From Coxiella-like endosymbiont (GTDB taxonomy: Bacteria; Pseudomonadota; Gammaproteobacteria; Coxiellales; Coxiellaceae), in contig NZ_CP094378.1 in the NCBI RefSeq assembly GCF_030643785.1, forward strand, positions 124,001-188,000: a stretch of 64,000 nucleotides of DNA. The letters run 5' to 3'. Below, piece after piece: positions 1 to 9,604 of the stretch; position 1 is the first letter of the stretch, and the number at the start of each line of letters is the position of its first letter. The notes under the pieces were generated by a model, which worked only from the letters and a program-made list of their open reading frames with translations, had not been told where the DNA came from and did no database searches. The translations under genes were made by a program, and so were the position numbers.

Positions 1-816
1 TACCTCGGTTACGATTTGGATGATAATATTCATGCCGTGGGAATCCGTAATCAATCAACAAAATTAATCCTTTCTTTAGAACATCAGCCAACGAAGCAAT
101 CCAAGGCGTCAATAATAAATTAATTTCTGATTCGTAATCAGTAGGAAAATCAATACCTAAATTTTCAATTTGCTGAGTTAAATCAAGCGACGAAGGATCA
201 GCCATTTTCCATATAAATTCTTCTCTTTCACTATCTACATAAATTTCTTTAATAGCATTAATAGCATTATTTTCAATTTTAAATTTGTGGGCTGGCAAGG
301 CGTCTATCACTTCATTTCCGACAATAATGCCTACAAAATTTGTAGGCAATTGATTTAGCCACCTAACACTGTCAACTAATTCTGGAAGCTCTTTTCGAAG
401 AAAAGTTTTTTGACGGTCTTGTAGATCCACACTGACTTCTAAAATGAAATAACAATTAGGTAAACATCGATTACGCTTAAGTTCTTTTAATATACCGACT
501 GCCATCATTCCAGTTCCTGCACCAAGTTCGAGAATATCACCGCCGTTTAAGTCTTTTAATATTTGATAACATTGGCGCGCTACACATTGAGAAAAAGAGG
601 AGAAATTTCAGGTGCAGTAACGAAATCGCCCGCTGCTCCAAATTTATGCGCGCCAGCGCTATAATAGCCTAGACCTGGAGAATAAAGAGCCAAGTTCATA
701 TAACGCGCAAAGGTAATCGGCCCTTGTCGAGCAATTTCTTCTAAAATTTTTAACTTCAAGCGATCGCTATGAAGCTGGGCAACGGGGTCTGGGGGCGGCA
801 ACTTTTTGACCAACAT
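1..816 (-). pseudogene. MidA-type SAM-dependent methyltransferase, frameshifted and cut by the window edge
   Basis: The reading frame starts at 816 (MLVKKLPPPD...) and shows the N-terminal signature of the COG1565/MidA family (LGYYSAGAHKFGAAGDFVTA, then PEISPLF). It stops just after 597, but another frame continues at once with SQCVARQC, the SAM-binding loop LELGAGTGMM, GNEVIDALPAHKF and IDYGFPRHEYYHP, open to base 1. The shift lies in the A run at 592-596 on the plus strand; one more base would restore the frame. MidA proteins methylate an arginine of the complex I subunit NDUFS2 in mitochondria; the bacterial role is less clear. The C-terminus lies outside the window. It may be a recent pseudogene or an intact gene with a run-length error. 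Confidence 0.8.
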
Positions 817-1075
817 GATGTTACTTTAAAGCAAATCGTTGAAATGTCAAAGGAGAGCCTTTCTATAGCGTTATAGAAGTCTTGACTCCTATTGGGTTTA
901 GCAATTTTGAACAACTAACGCCAAGGGTGGACGAGCATCCTCACGGAAAAATAATTGCATGGTTTCCATAAAAAAATATATTTATTAAAAAAAGCGGTTA
1001 TCTGCTTTAATCAAAAAGAGAAGGAGCTTCTCCGTAAAAAATTATTTAAGATTAATTCTCCTGAGTGCTAAGGTC

Positions 1076-1475
1076 AATCCTGGCAACAACGCTATTATGC
1101 TTTAAGCCAGTTTTTACTTTAGAATATTGATGGTGCATTCAGCATGCAACAGCCTGGCAGAACTATCATCGCTGAATATGAATGGCAACAAAAAGTAAAC
1201 TAATCATCATATTGACAATTTCCCGTTTTAAATCTTTGTTTCAAACCTTTATTATTATCCGGGGCATCCTTATATTAGGTCCGGGGGGCGTCCTTGCACC
1301 AGGCGTCTACTATGGCAACTTTGATTCCTACGGCCATTTAACTGTCTTACAACAAAAGGGTTGGAACATTCGTTTTTCTCGATATTCCACAATTGATTCT
1401 ATCGACTGACCCCACACTTTAATATTAAATAAAGGACCTTTTACCGTCAGAATCATTTCAAATCTTGGCAATTAT
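1076..1475 (+). pseudogene. lolB: Outer-membrane lipoprotein localisation factor LolB, relic
   Basis: Pieces in several frames align in order with LolB: WQQRYYALSQF, then QQPGRTIIAEYEWQQK (first beta strands of the lipoprotein-binding half-barrel), then GGVLAPGVYYGNFDSYGHL, then LQQKGWNIRFSRYSTID and LNKGPFTVRII at the C-terminus. The signal peptide and lipobox cysteine are gone. In the family a stretch of about 40 residues normally separates the GGVLA-like part from the APGV-like part, so this copy has an internal deletion joined at a shared Ala. LolB receives lipoproteins from LolA and inserts them in the outer membrane. Its place upstream of tRNA-Gln and prs fits gammaproteobacterial order. 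Identification is from motif order only. Confidence 0.6.
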
Positions 1476-1728
1476 AAAATTAAAAAATATACTTTTTTTG
1501 ATCAATAAAATTGTTTATTTACCTATTTTAACGGCTCTCCTATCCAGGAAATAAAATGCGGGCCTCCTCAAAAAACCTTAGGGATAAACAATCTTCATTT
1601 ACACAAACTGCTCTTTTCGATCAAATAAAAACTTTCTTTATAGCGAAAAATTCTATTATTATATTATTATTATAAAGTTAAACCTGTGGAAATAAGAAAG
1701 ATAAATTTTATTTTAGAATAGATGAAAC

Positions 1729-2121
1729 GTGCAATACAAACCTTTACTCGTATGCAGTATGGCTAACGCTAGCCGTCTTAGCTTGGCGTTAGCCGTCATT
1801 GATTCTAAATTTTACACCAAAATTATTCCTTATGAAAGAAGAGGATCCTTCATTCAACAAGCACAAGAAAATCAATGGCCTTTAAAATTGCAGCGCCAAT
1901 TAACTAACTATCAAAAGCCTTATATCCCTTGGAAACAGGACACCGTAAAACTCTATTATAATTATAAAATCAGCAACTATTACTCTAGGCTATACCAAAT
2001 CAGGCTATACCAAATCATATCTGATAAAATCTGCGAATTAGAAAGAAGTTTAGATACTAATAAGAATTTCTTTATCTTAAGATGCTGGCTGTGGGAACCC
2101 CTGGCAATTTTCTTAAATTAA
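1729..2121 (+). CDS. Uncharacterised ORF, probably part of a decayed gene
   Basis: An open frame of 130 codons beginning at a GTG. I do not recognise it. The first 25 residues are probably not native: an ATG at 1721 in another frame starts MKRAIQTFTRMQYG and then stops, which suggests a frameshifted gene start. The rest is lysine/tyrosine/glutamine rich with no membrane segment. It holds a perfect 15-bp tandem duplication (1987-2016) that adds five residues (RLYQI-like) without breaking the frame. No good ribosome binding site is visible. It may be the first part of the same decayed gene as the frames at 2236-2720. Confidence 0.3.
   Translation: MQYKPLLVCSMANASRLSLALAVIDSKFYTKIIPYERRGSFIQQAQENQWPLKLQRQLTNYQKPYIPWKQDTVKLYYNYKISNYYSRLYQIRLYQIISDKICELERSLDTNKNFFILRCWLWEPLAIFLN
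1987..2016. repeat. Tandem duplication, 15 bp x 2
   Basis: Two exact copies of AGGCTATACCAAATC, at 1987-2001 and 2002-2016. In frame within the surrounding open frame. Confidence 0.95.
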
Positions 2122-2148
2122 ATGTTCCATATGCGGATAAATTTAAAT

Positions 2149-2170
2149 TTATAGGTATCTTATAGGTATC
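2149..2170. repeat. Tandem duplication, 11 bp x 2
   Basis: Two exact adjacent copies of TTATAGGTATC, in non-coding DNA. Confidence 0.95.
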
Positions 2171-2488
2171 GACTTTAATGAGAAAAATATAAAAACCTGA
2201 ACTATCAAAGGGATTGTATTTTTTCTCAAGGAGATATGCAAGATATTAACACATTCTTAAACAAAGCCGAAAGTGAAAGCAAAAAAAATGTTGTCTTTTC
2301 CGGAACTTTGACTGAATATGTCATAAAGAATGCTTTTGAAGCACTTGATATTTTACAAAAGACCGCCCTGGCAGATTATATTTTCACTGACGGCCAGCAA
2401 CATCTCTACATCCCACTCATATGGCCAAAAGCTTTAGATATAAAATCAGAGAAGAAAACGAACCACTCGCAATCGAATCGAAATGGCT

Positions 2489-2520
2489 ATCGTAATCTCG
2501 AAGAATCGTAATCTCGAAGA
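2489..2520. repeat. Tandem duplication, 16 bp x 2
   Basis: Two exact copies of ATCGTAATCTCGAAGA. Sixteen is not a multiple of three, and the decayed gene changes frame here. Confidence 0.95.
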
Positions 2521-2549
2521 TTTTATTAACAATAACGAAGATCTTTCAA

Positions 2550-2571
2550 ACAGATGTCAGACAGATGTCAA
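2550..2571. repeat. Tandem duplication, 11 bp period
   Basis: ACAGATGTCA occurs twice with a period of 11. Confidence 0.85.
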
Positions 2572-2950
2572 GATACAAACCCAAAGGACGGAAATTCTCA
2601 GGGTGAGAGCTATAAGCTTAGAAGATAAAAATAAGAAGGCGCAAAGCGAAAAAAATCATTTCGAAAAACCTGGCTCAGGAAAAAAAGAAATCGAGAGATA
2701 AGTCCTGGGAGGTTACGTAATCTGTTTGGGCTATTCCCTTTAAATGAAAGGAATCTTACGCAAGAACAGGTGGAAGAGAATAGTACTTATATACTATGCA
2801 TAATAATTTTGTCGGTTAAATTTTCAGCCACACAGACTCCAACTGCGGTGATTTTAGAACAACCAGCATCAAGGAAGAGTGAGAGTGATCAGGAACTTAC
2901 GAAGTAGAAAAATCACCAACATTAGAGGCTTGTCCGTAATCCATACAAGT

Positions 2951-2978
2951 TTGACAGAGCTACTAAAACTGCTAATAT
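2951..2978 (+). promoter_or_regulatory. Sigma-70-type promoter for tRNA-Gln (and possibly prs)
   Basis: A perfect -35 TTGACA (2951-2956), 16-base spacer, and -10 TAATAT (2973-2978). The expected start lies about 26 bases before the mature tRNA at 3012. No terminator separates the tRNA from prs, so both may be co-transcribed. Confidence 0.7.
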
Positions 2979-3011
2979 GGCTGCTCATTTATCCATTTTT
3001 GATCTGATTAA

Positions 3012-3083
3012 TGGGGTGTCGCCAAGCGGTAAGGCACTGGGTTTTGATCCCAGCATTCCCAGGTTCGAATCCTGGCACCCCAG
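3012..3083 (+). tRNA. tRNA-Gln (anticodon TTG)
   Basis: A complete cloverleaf: acceptor stem TGGGGTG pairs with CACCCCA, D-arm contains GCCAAGCGGTAAGGC, anticodon stem CTGGG/CCCAG with loop TTTTGAT, T-arm CCAGG TTCGAAT CCTGG, discriminator G at 3083. The 3' CCA is not encoded. The acceptor stem starts with the weak U-A pair typical of bacterial tRNA-Gln. Confidence 0.97.
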
Positions 3084-3113
3084 TCATGATTTTTTATTTA
3101 TAAAGGAAATTAG

Positions 3114-4073
3114 GTGTCTAATCTTCGCGATATTCGCATTTTCCACGGCAGCGCTAACCCCGAGCTTGCTGTTAACGTAGCGAGAGAACTAAATACCACT
3201 ATTGGAAACGTGTTAGTTACCTGCTTTAGTGATGGTGAGATTCGTATTGAAATACAAGAAAATGTTCGGGGACGAGATATCTATCTTATTCATTCGACAG
3301 GCCATCCAGTCAATGAAAATGTAATGGAATTAATTTTGATGGGGGATGCTTTTCGTCGAGCATCCGCTGCGAGCATTACCGCCGTTGTGCCTTATTTCGG
3401 CTACGCACGCCAAGATCGCCGGGTGCGCTCTTCACGAGTCCCTATTAGCGCGAAAGTGATCGCTGATATGATGCAAAATGTAGGATTTTCCCGATTGATC
3501 ACTGTCGATCTTCACGCAGATCAAATCCAAGGTTTCTTTTATATGCCAGTAGATAATATTTATGCCAGTATCACTGCGTTAGAAGAATATCGCTTACTCG
3601 AAAAATTAGAAAATCCTATGATTGTTTCTCCTGATGTCGGTGGTGTAGTTCGTGCTCGCGCTATTGCTAAACGACTAAACGATTCAGATTTGGCTATTAT
3701 CGACAAACGTCGTCCTGGATCTAATCAAGCTGAAGTCATGAATGTCATTGGCAATGTAGACGGGCGTCATTGTGTTATTGTAGATGATATCGTCGATACA
3801 GCTGGAACGCTATGCCATGCTACTCAAGCCTTAAAAGAAAAGGGCGCCGTAACAGTATCGTCCTATTGTACCCATCCAGTTTTGTCAGGAAATTCCATTG
3901 AAAATATCACAGAATCTGCAATTGACGAACTAATCGTCACCGATACTATCCCTTTACGAAAAGAAGCCGTAGATTGTACCAAAATAAAACAAATCTCGTT
4001 GAGCCGCCTTATTGCCGAAACAATTTTACGCATTAACCAAAAAGAGTCCGTTAGCTCGATGTTTTTAGATTAA
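3114..4073 (+). CDS. prs: Ribose-phosphate pyrophosphokinase (PRPP synthase)
   Basis: Makes phosphoribosyl pyrophosphate from ribose 5-phosphate and ATP, the precursor for purines, pyrimidines, NAD, histidine and tryptophan. 319 residues, near the usual 315. Visible family features: [13 protein letters not shown], the catalytic flexible-loop region, HADQIQGFF, and the PRPP-binding loop [13 protein letters not shown]. The start is a GTG at 3114 preceded by AAGGAAAT; the product begins [13 protein letters not shown], which matches the family N-terminus, so no upstream start is needed. It lies 30 bases after tRNA-Gln and ends at a strong hairpin (4116-4178). It appears fully intact. Its substrate source rpiA is also in this window at 54.7-55.4 kb. 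Confidence 0.98.
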   Translation: MSNLRDIRIFHGSANPELAVNVARELNTTIGNVLVTCFSDGEIRIEIQENVRGRDIYLIHSTGHPVNENVMELILMGDAFRRASAASITAVVPYFGYARQDRRVRSSRVPISAKVIADMMQNVGFSRLITVDLHADQIQGFFYMPVDNIYASITALEEYRLLEKLENPMIVSPDVGGVVRARAIAKRLNDSDLAIIDKRRPGSNQAEVMNVIGNVDGRHCVIVDDIVDTAGTLCHATQALKEKGAVTVSSYCTHPVLSGNSIENITESAIDELIVTDTIPLRKEAVDCTKIKQISLSRLIAETILRINQKESVSSMFLD

Positions 4074-4115
4074 AAGAACACCAATATTTTAGCCAAGCGA
4101 TACTGTAACAATTAA

Positions 4116-4178
4116 TTATGTTATTTTTGGGTTTTTTCTTAATAGCTTTTAATAAGAAAAAACCCAAAAATAACATAA
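4116..4178. terminator. Bidirectional terminator with a perfect 26-bp stem
   Basis: Arms 4116-4141 and 4153-4178 are exact reverse complements, with an 11-base loop. Each arm carries a central GGG/CCC core flanked by T and A runs, so the hairpin ends in a U tract on either strand. It lies between prs (plus) and a convergent dead transporter gene (minus). A 26-bp perfect stem is much longer than a usual intrinsic terminator. Confidence 0.85.
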
Positions 4179-4179
4179 C

Positions 4180-5480
4180 CGCATAGCATAATAGCCTCGC
4201 ACAAAGGCATATCTAAAGCCAACCAATACCGTATTCGCAATTTCTCCTAAATGAAAATTATACTTTTTCGCTTTTTGGGGATTAAAAAGAACTATGCATA
4301 TTTGATCCATTTGAGAAGTGGTCAAAATAAGATTTTTTGAGTTAAGAAATTTGCCAAATAGCTTAATGCAACTTTTTGAAAAATCACAACGGCAATAGCT
4401 AAACATATTGAACCCGCTAAATTAAAAAATGTGTAAACACTGCCGAATAGCCACACCGACTCTATTCTTTAGATACGGACATACTGACGGCTACTCCTGA
4501 CACCATGTTGTAAATAGCCCACACGCAATTCCAACAAAAATGCAAGGTAAAATAATGTAGATCACCGAAACTGAAAGATTCATAATTAAATACAATAAAA
4601 CCTCAATTATTCCAGAAAAAAATCCTACAAAAATACTTCCAAAAGTACCAATTTTTTTAATTATTTTGTTCAGAAATATTGAAAAAAATCGACTATCCTG
4701 TATAAAAACTAACCATCCCGTATTAAGCGTGGAAACATCGCGTACCTTATATAAATAAGGGATTAAAAAATAAAGTAATCTCGCTTAATGCTCCGCCAGC
4801 TGCGCAAATCATTATCACTATGAAAAATAAAGGTTTTTCAAATAACCAAACATCACTCAATGGCTGTTTACCATTACTTCCAAAACAATAAATAGCAATA
4901 AACCTACACTGCCTACATTAAAATGGCCATACGTCTCACTGGATGTCCAGTCTTGCTCCGCTCCACTGAGAACTCCTAAGAAATACTACCCACGCTGATT
5001 ACTAATAAAATCAATCTAATGAATGAAGTTATGATTCCCCCTCTGGGCCCAATAAGGGACTAATCCGCCAACCGAATAATATCCCCACAGTTCCTAAGAG
5101 CACTAACGCTTTTGGGATTTTATTTTAAAAAAACAAAAAAATATGAATTAATAAAGTGCTCATCAAAGGAAAAATGATCGCTGCACCTATGGCCTAAAAA
5201 AAGCGAGAAGCAATTAACATTTGGAGTGATAAAGAAAACCAGCCACAAAAGTACATCCTAAAAAATCTTTCGATGACCGAATATATCTCCTAGATTTCCA
5301 TCAGCCACCATCGAAACAGGCAAGTACTAGGAAATAAATGTTCATCATCCATTGAAGTTGAATGACCGTAGCGTTAAGTTCTCGTTGTATGGTGGGAAGT
5401 GATGAGTGCTCTATATTGATAATGGTAAAATGGAGCCAGGCGACGAAAGATAAAACATAATCCCCTGTAAAGACACGTCA
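4180..5480 (-). pseudogene. Major facilitator superfamily drug-exporter-like transporter, relic
   Basis: Read on the minus strand from about 5480, hydrophobic pieces are scattered over all three frames. The recognisable one near the start is LPVSMVADGNLGDIFGHRKIF, the loop 2-3 signature of MFS exporters (G-x-L-x-D-x-x-G-x-R/K). Further membrane-like segments follow (FFIVIMICAAGGALSEITLFF; FGDLHYFTLHFCWN). The layout fits a 12- or 14-helix DHA-type permease. More than a dozen stops and shifts rule out function. It converges on prs with the hairpin between them. Substrate cannot be inferred. Confidence 0.55.
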
Positions 5481-5617
5481 TTTATATTCCATCAAGCTAC
5501 TTCCTATAGTCGTGTGAGGCAAATCTTTATCCAAGCACTAAACTATAACTGGGTTACTTACGGCTAGCAAGTTTTGTTCAAAACCCCAGGTCAACCCCCA
5601 GACCAGCCCAAGATCTT

Positions 5618-5657
5618 TTGGAAAACCGCCGAAGTTTCAATCTACGGGGTTTCTTTT
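5618..5657 (+). terminator. Decayed intrinsic terminator (possible)
   Basis: AAAACCGCCGAAG, a short loop and CTACGGGG followed by TTTCTTTTT look like a once symmetrical GC-rich stem with a T tract, now with mismatches. It sits just upstream of rplY and could have ended an upstream transcript that is no longer recognisable. Confidence 0.3.
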
Positions 5658-5706
5658 TGGATTAAACCTCAGTAAAATGCCTGATTCGCGAATAGGAGGG
5701 TAAGAT

Positions 5707-6431
5707 ATGGCCATTGAAAGTTTTGAATTCTTAGCTGAATTACGTGAAGATACTGGTAAAAAAGCGGCACGGCGAATGCGCCGATTTGATGACAAAGTAC
5801 TGGGTACTGTGTACGGGGCAGGGAAGGCTCCTCAATCTATCTCTTTGTGGCAAAAAGATGTACTGAAAGCCTTCGAGAATGAGGCCACTTTTTCTTCGAT
5901 TTTGACACTCAAAATTGGTGATAAGAAACAAAAAGTAATCCTTAAAGATATGCAGCGTCACCACACTAAGCCAAAAATTCTTCATATTGATTTTCAACGC
6001 ATTAAAGCATCTAAAAAACTAACTATGCACGTTCCCTTACATTTCATTGGTGAGGAAAAATGTCCTGGGGTTGAAGCCAGCGGCATCATTTCCCATCTCC
6101 AAACTGATGTGGAGATTCGATGCCTTCCTGCCGATTTACCGGAATATATCGAAATGGATATCTCTAAACTGGGCTTGGATGAATCGCTCCATTTGTCCGA
6201 TCTCAAGCTGCCTTCCGGTGTTGAATTGGCTACTGCTATCGATGAAGAAAATGATTTACCTATCGTGAGTGTTCATTTGCCACGAGTGAGCAAAGCAGAT
6301 ATTGAGGATGAAGCCGCTGAAGCTAGTCTAGCTGCTGCGAAAGCTGTGGAAGAATCTACCAATTGGCGGGATCTAAAGAAATAACTGCTGGTGGTGAATC
6401 TGAAGAAGCGAGCCCTAAAGAAAAGGAATAA
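5707..6431 (+). CDS. rplY: 50S ribosomal protein L25 (long CTC/TL5 form), tail frameshifted
   Basis: Binds 5S rRNA in the large ribosomal subunit. ATG 5707 follows a strong AGGAGGG. The intact frame (225 residues, to 6384) has the N-terminal L25 domain (about 1-95, with TGKKAARRMRR and FQRIKASKKL near its end) and the C-terminal beta domain (VPLHFIGEEKCPGVEASG, then ...ELATAIDEENDLPIVSV). It then stops, but the next frame continues with LAGSKEITAGGESEEASP to a stop at 6431, the acidic tail usual for this form. A one-base shift near 6360-6375 has therefore replaced the tail by a few residues. The folded domains are untouched, so the protein probably works. pth follows 6 bases after the original stop. 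Confidence 0.93.
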
Positions 6432-6437
6432 TCACCA

Positions 6438-7001
6438 TTGGTGAACAGGATTAAACTCATTATCGGTCTCGGAAATCCAGGTGACGAATATGCAAGGACC
6501 CGACATAATGTGGGAGCTTGGTTCGTTGAAGCCCTAACAAACCAAAAACAGCAATCTTTACATAAAGAAAATAAATTTCATGGATTTATTGGTAAATGGA
6601 ACCATTGTTGGTTATTTAAATCTTCTACTTACATGAATGAAAGTGGTTTAGCGCTAGCTGCTGTGACTCAATTTTATAAATTGGTCCCACAAGAAATCTT
6701 AGTGGCCCATGATGAATTGGATTTTCCAGCGGGAGATATTCGCTTAAAAGAAAACGGAGGGCACGGAGGGCACAATGGATTGCGAAATATCATTCACCAT
6801 TTAGGAACTCCTCATTTTTATCGCTTGCGGATTGGTATCGGTCATCTAGGACATAAAGATCGGGGTATTCCTTATGTACTAAGTCCTCCTTCAAAAAATG
6901 ATCGAAGTGCCATTCTTACAGCGATTGAAAAAGGATTATCTATTGTTGAGGAATTGATAATCGGCGAGTTTCAAAAAGCAATGCGCGATTTACATAGTTA
7001 A
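6438..7001 (+). CDS. pth: Peptidyl-tRNA hydrolase
   Basis: Releases tRNA from prematurely dropped peptidyl-tRNA so it can be reused; essential in most bacteria. 187 residues, normal for the family. Motifs: [19 protein letters not shown] (the His is catalytic), [17 protein letters not shown] and [12 protein letters not shown]. Start is TTG 6438 or GTG 6441; both give the same protein within one residue. It follows rplY by 6 bases and precedes ychF by 44, the standard gammaproteobacterial operon. The repeated GGH-GGH is a conserved family feature and not a recent duplication. Confidence 0.97.
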   Translation: MVNRIKLIIGLGNPGDEYARTRHNVGAWFVEALTNQKQQSLHKENKFHGFIGKWNHCWLFKSSTYMNESGLALAAVTQFYKLVPQEILVAHDELDFPAGDIRLKENGGHGGHNGLRNIIHHLGTPHFYRLRIGIGHLGHKDRGIPYVLSPPSKNDRSAILTAIEKGLSIVEELIIGEFQKAMRDLHS

Positions 7002-7045
7002 TATAATTTCTTCTGTTTTTGGCTATAAGGTGAGAAAAGAAAAAA

Positions 7046-8134
7046 ATGGGCTTTAAATGCGGCATTGTTGGATTGCCTAACGTCGGAAAATCAACATTAT
7101 TTAACGCATTAACTAAGGCAGGCATCGAAGCGTCCAATTATCCTTTTTGTACTATTGAACCTAACGTAGGAGTCGTTCACGTCCCTGACAGGCGTCTTGA
7201 AAAAATTGCTCAAATTGTTAACCCTAAACAAATGATTCCAACTACCGTTAATTTTGTCGACATCGCTGGTCTTGTTGCTGGCGCTTCTAAAGGCAAAGGG
7301 CTAGGAAATCAATTCCTGGCTAATATTCGTGAAACTCAAGAGATTGCTCACGTTGTCCGCTGCTTTGAAGATGAAAACGTCACACATGTTTCTGGAATCA
7401 TTAATCCCGTTTCCGATATTGAGGTGATAAATACAGAATTAGCGTTAGCCGACATGGAAACGGTCGATAAAATTTTCATTAAGTTGGCCAAAGAAGCCAA
7501 AAGTGGAGATAAAAAAGCTCGCGATACCCAACTCTTGTTCGAAAAATTTAAAAATTGGTTGAACGAAGGGAATCCTTTACGAACTCTCAATTTAACGGAA
7601 GAAGAAGAATCACTACTCCGTCCTTATCAGCTTTTAACTTCGAAGCCTGTGCTATATGTCGCGAATGTGGCCGAAGAAGGTTTCGTTAATAATCCTTTTC
7701 TAGATCAAGTCTTCGAATATGCTGAAAAAGAAAATGCGAAATTGGTTCCCGTTTGCGCGGCTATTGAATCAGAAATCGTAGAACTTGCTCCTTCGGAACA
7801 AATAGAATTTTTACAAAGCCTTAATCTCGAAGAACTGGGATTAAACCGCCTCATTCAAGCAGGTTATGACTTGTTGGGTTTAATTACCTTCTTCACCGCT
7901 GGTGTTAAAGAAGTCCGGGCATGGACCTGTCCAAATGGCGCTAAAGCACCGCAAGCTGCTGGTGTAATACACACTGATTTTGAGAAGCATTTTATCCGCG
8001 CCGAAGTCATTGGCTATGACGATTACATTCACTTTAAGGGGGAACAGGGGGCTAAAGACTCAGGTAAATGGCGTCTCGAAGGCAGGGATTATATCATCCA
8101 GGATGGTGATATAATATACTTCCGGAGGGGTTAG
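7046..8134 (+). CDS. ychF: Ribosome-binding ATPase YchF (Obg family)
   Basis: A P-loop NTPase that prefers ATP, binds ribosomes and affects the oxidative stress response. 362 residues, matching the family. P-loop [15 protein letters not shown] near residue 8, switch region [20 protein letters not shown] (the G3 Asp-x-x-Gly), the altered G4 site NVAEE, a helical domain in the middle, and the C-terminal TGS domain with [23 protein letters not shown] 7046 follows a run of purines after AAGGTGAG. It is the last gene of the rplY-pth-ychF operon and looks intact. Confidence 0.97.
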   Translation: MGFKCGIVGLPNVGKSTLFNALTKAGIEASNYPFCTIEPNVGVVHVPDRRLEKIAQIVNPKQMIPTTVNFVDIAGLVAGASKGKGLGNQFLANIRETQEIAHVVRCFEDENVTHVSGIINPVSDIEVINTELALADMETVDKIFIKLAKEAKSGDKKARDTQLLFEKFKNWLNEGNPLRTLNLTEEEESLLRPYQLLTSKPVLYVANVAEEGFVNNPFLDQVFEYAEKENAKLVPVCAAIESEIVELAPSEQIEFLQSLNLEELGLNRLIQAGYDLLGLITFFTAGVKEVRAWTCPNGAKAPQAAGVIHTDFEKHFIRAEVIGYDDYIHFKGEQGAKDSGKWRLEGRDYIIQDGDIIYFRRG

Positions 8135-8144
8135 TGGTAGTGGC

Positions 8145-8173
8145 TTGACATAATTTATACAAATCACCAGAAT
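8145..8173 (+). promoter_or_regulatory. Promoter for tRNA-Met (weak -10)
   Basis: Perfect TTGACA at 8145-8150, 17-base spacer, then CAGAAT at 8168-8173. It lies 10 bases after the ychF stop and 27 bases before the tRNA. Confidence 0.5.
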
Positions 8174-8200
8174 GCAATTTTTTTCTCGCAAATTTTCTAT

Positions 8201-8274
8201 GGCTATGTAGCTCAGTTGGTCAGAGCACAGCATTCATAATGCTGGGGTCGGTGGTTCAAGCCCACCCATAGCCA
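8201..8274 (+). tRNA. tRNA-Met (elongator, anticodon CAT)
   Basis: Acceptor GGCTATG pairs with CATAGCC, D-arm TAGCTCAGTTGGTCAGAGC, anticodon stem CAGCA/TGCTG with loop TTCATAA, T-arm GGTGG TTCAAGC CCACC, discriminator A. The body matches elongator tRNA-Met of Gammaproteobacteria, and position 1 pairs with 72, unlike initiator tRNA. A CAT anticodon could also mean lysidine-modified tRNA-Ile, but the arms fit Met better. Confidence 0.92.
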
Positions 8275-8279
8275 TTTTC

Positions 8280-8885
8280 TAGTGCGTCTAGCTTGCACCA
8301 GCAGAGGTAAAAGTGCATGGGGAGCTCAATTTTATCGCAACATATCGCGTAACAATGGGTACTAACCCATGTTTTAGAAAGGGTTACGCCTTCCTTCGGT
8401 ATAGCAATTGTTCTCCGGGCTTTGCATCATATTATTATGTACGTGCCAACAGGATTTCACGTTGTCGTTATAATCAATTTTAAAAGACATTTTAAAAGAC
8501 AATCGAATCTCCTTGATCATATCCGTTACTGAGAAAGGTAATATCCGTGCAGGCCTCACTTGCTAAAAGAGGACTACTTACCACCAAATCTAAGCCCATT
8601 CTAATTAGAGAGAATGCCAATTTTTTCATAGTCTTGCTCTAAAAAATTAGATACGTTAATTCTAAACGCTAAGTCAGTCGGCCGGGGTGGTCTTGCTGGA
8701 GCACTTACCATTTTTTTAAAAAACATGTTCTGCAATAGAGGCTCTTTTTAAAGAAAATTAGACCTCACAGTCTAACTTAATTTTAATATTAAACTAACTT
8801 TAAGCTATAAAGGAGAACCTAATGTCTTTTTTTCGCCCGCCGTTGCAATTGCGCAAAACCAGTTCATACAAGGATGAATTATGGA
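8280..8885. other. Non-coding stretch with no recognisable gene
   Basis: All six frames are full of stops. I see no motif of a known family. A 12-bp tandem duplication lies at 8477-8500. It is probably gene remains too old to read. Confidence 0.5.
8477..8500. repeat. Tandem duplication, 12 bp x 2
   Basis: Two exact adjacent copies of ATTTTAAAAGAC. Confidence 0.93.
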
Positions 8886-8889
8886 AATT

Positions 8890-9600
8890 ATTTTAAAGTT
8901 TTATTAGCTACGGATTTTTCATCAAATTTTAGAAAAGTCCTGTAGCTTTTAAAGCAACTTTTCCAATTGATCTTACCTTAATCCATGTGATTCCCTCTTT
9001 TTGGAAGGACTGGTTTGCTTCTAGAGTCTACCAGGAAGAAGCGATACAACAGTTGCAATCATGGCAACTTGAGCTTATTAATAAAAAAGATCCGCAAAAA
9101 TTATATGTCGATTACAGGGCAATCCTCCTGATTTAATTCTTCAAACTGTAAAAAATCTATTAACGCTGACTTAATTATCCTAGGCGGCAAATCAGACTCC
9201 TCCTGGGCGTTATAAAACGAGCACGACTATGGTTCTCCTGTTTCTACGAAAATGCTACATTTCACTCTTGATCTCTGTCGTCGTTTTTCCGATTCACTTT
9301 CTATAGTTTCTACACTACCTACCTTACAGTCAATTCAACCCGTTTGGGATGGAAGTTGCTGAAATCCAAGCACAAGAAGAAAAATTTAAAGAAGAACAAC
9401 AAGTCCACAAACTAAATCAGTTTCTAATCAACTTTGATTTCAGTGGAGCTAGCATAAAAAAACAATTTCTTTTTGGAATTCTAGCGAATGTCATTCTCGA
9501 TATAGCTGAAGACTTTAATTATGACTTAATTGTTATGGGCGATACAGGCCATAAACAAATATCCGAGAAGATAAAAAAATGGGTCTAGCATTTTAACGCT
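8890..9600 (+). pseudogene. Universal stress protein with two UspA domains, relic
   Basis: The first domain is spread over frames: FKVLLATDFSSNF-like start, TFPIDLTLIHVIPSFW (typical UspA strand 2), PPDLILQTVKN, then LIILGGKSDSSW. The second domain is the readable frame 9349-9588: a charged helix (MEVAEIQAQEEKFKEEQQ), then ILDIAEDFNYDLIVMGDTGH, which is the conserved end of a UspA domain. UspA proteins bind ATP or act in stress survival. Several stops and shifts make it non-functional. Confidence 0.6.
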
Positions 9601-9604
9601 GGGC

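Larger units (their letters stand above)
2236..2720 (+). pseudogene. Hydrophilic protein of unknown function, decayed
   Basis: A frame starts at ATG 2236 after a convincing AAGGAGA ribosome binding site (2229-2235 area) with MQDINTFLNKAESESKKN and runs to 2511. A second frame (about 2483-2701) continues in the same style: charged, lysine/glutamate/asparagine rich, probably helical (LEDFINNNEDLSNRC, ISLEDKNKKAQSEKN). The switch coincides with a 16-bp tandem duplication (2489-2520) and an 11-bp one (2550-2571), either of which would shift the frame. I do not recognise the family. A long charged helical protein in a Coxiella relative could be a relic of a secreted effector, but nothing in the sequence proves it. 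Confidence 0.45.

Noticed and set aside
1729-2960. ispE, expected by synteny between lolB and prs
   Set aside because: No GHMP kinase motif in any frame; the content is charged helical protein instead.
6755-6780. Tandem repeat in pth (GGAGGGCAC twice)
   Set aside because: It encodes GGHGGHNG, a conserved motif of peptidyl-tRNA hydrolases, so it is not a recent duplication.
7046-8134. Minus-strand 80-codon frame inside ychF
   Set aside because: Shadow of an intact gene.
8374-8559. 61-codon frame on the minus strand after tRNA-Met
   Set aside because: No ribosome binding site, odd composition, and it includes one of the microduplications.
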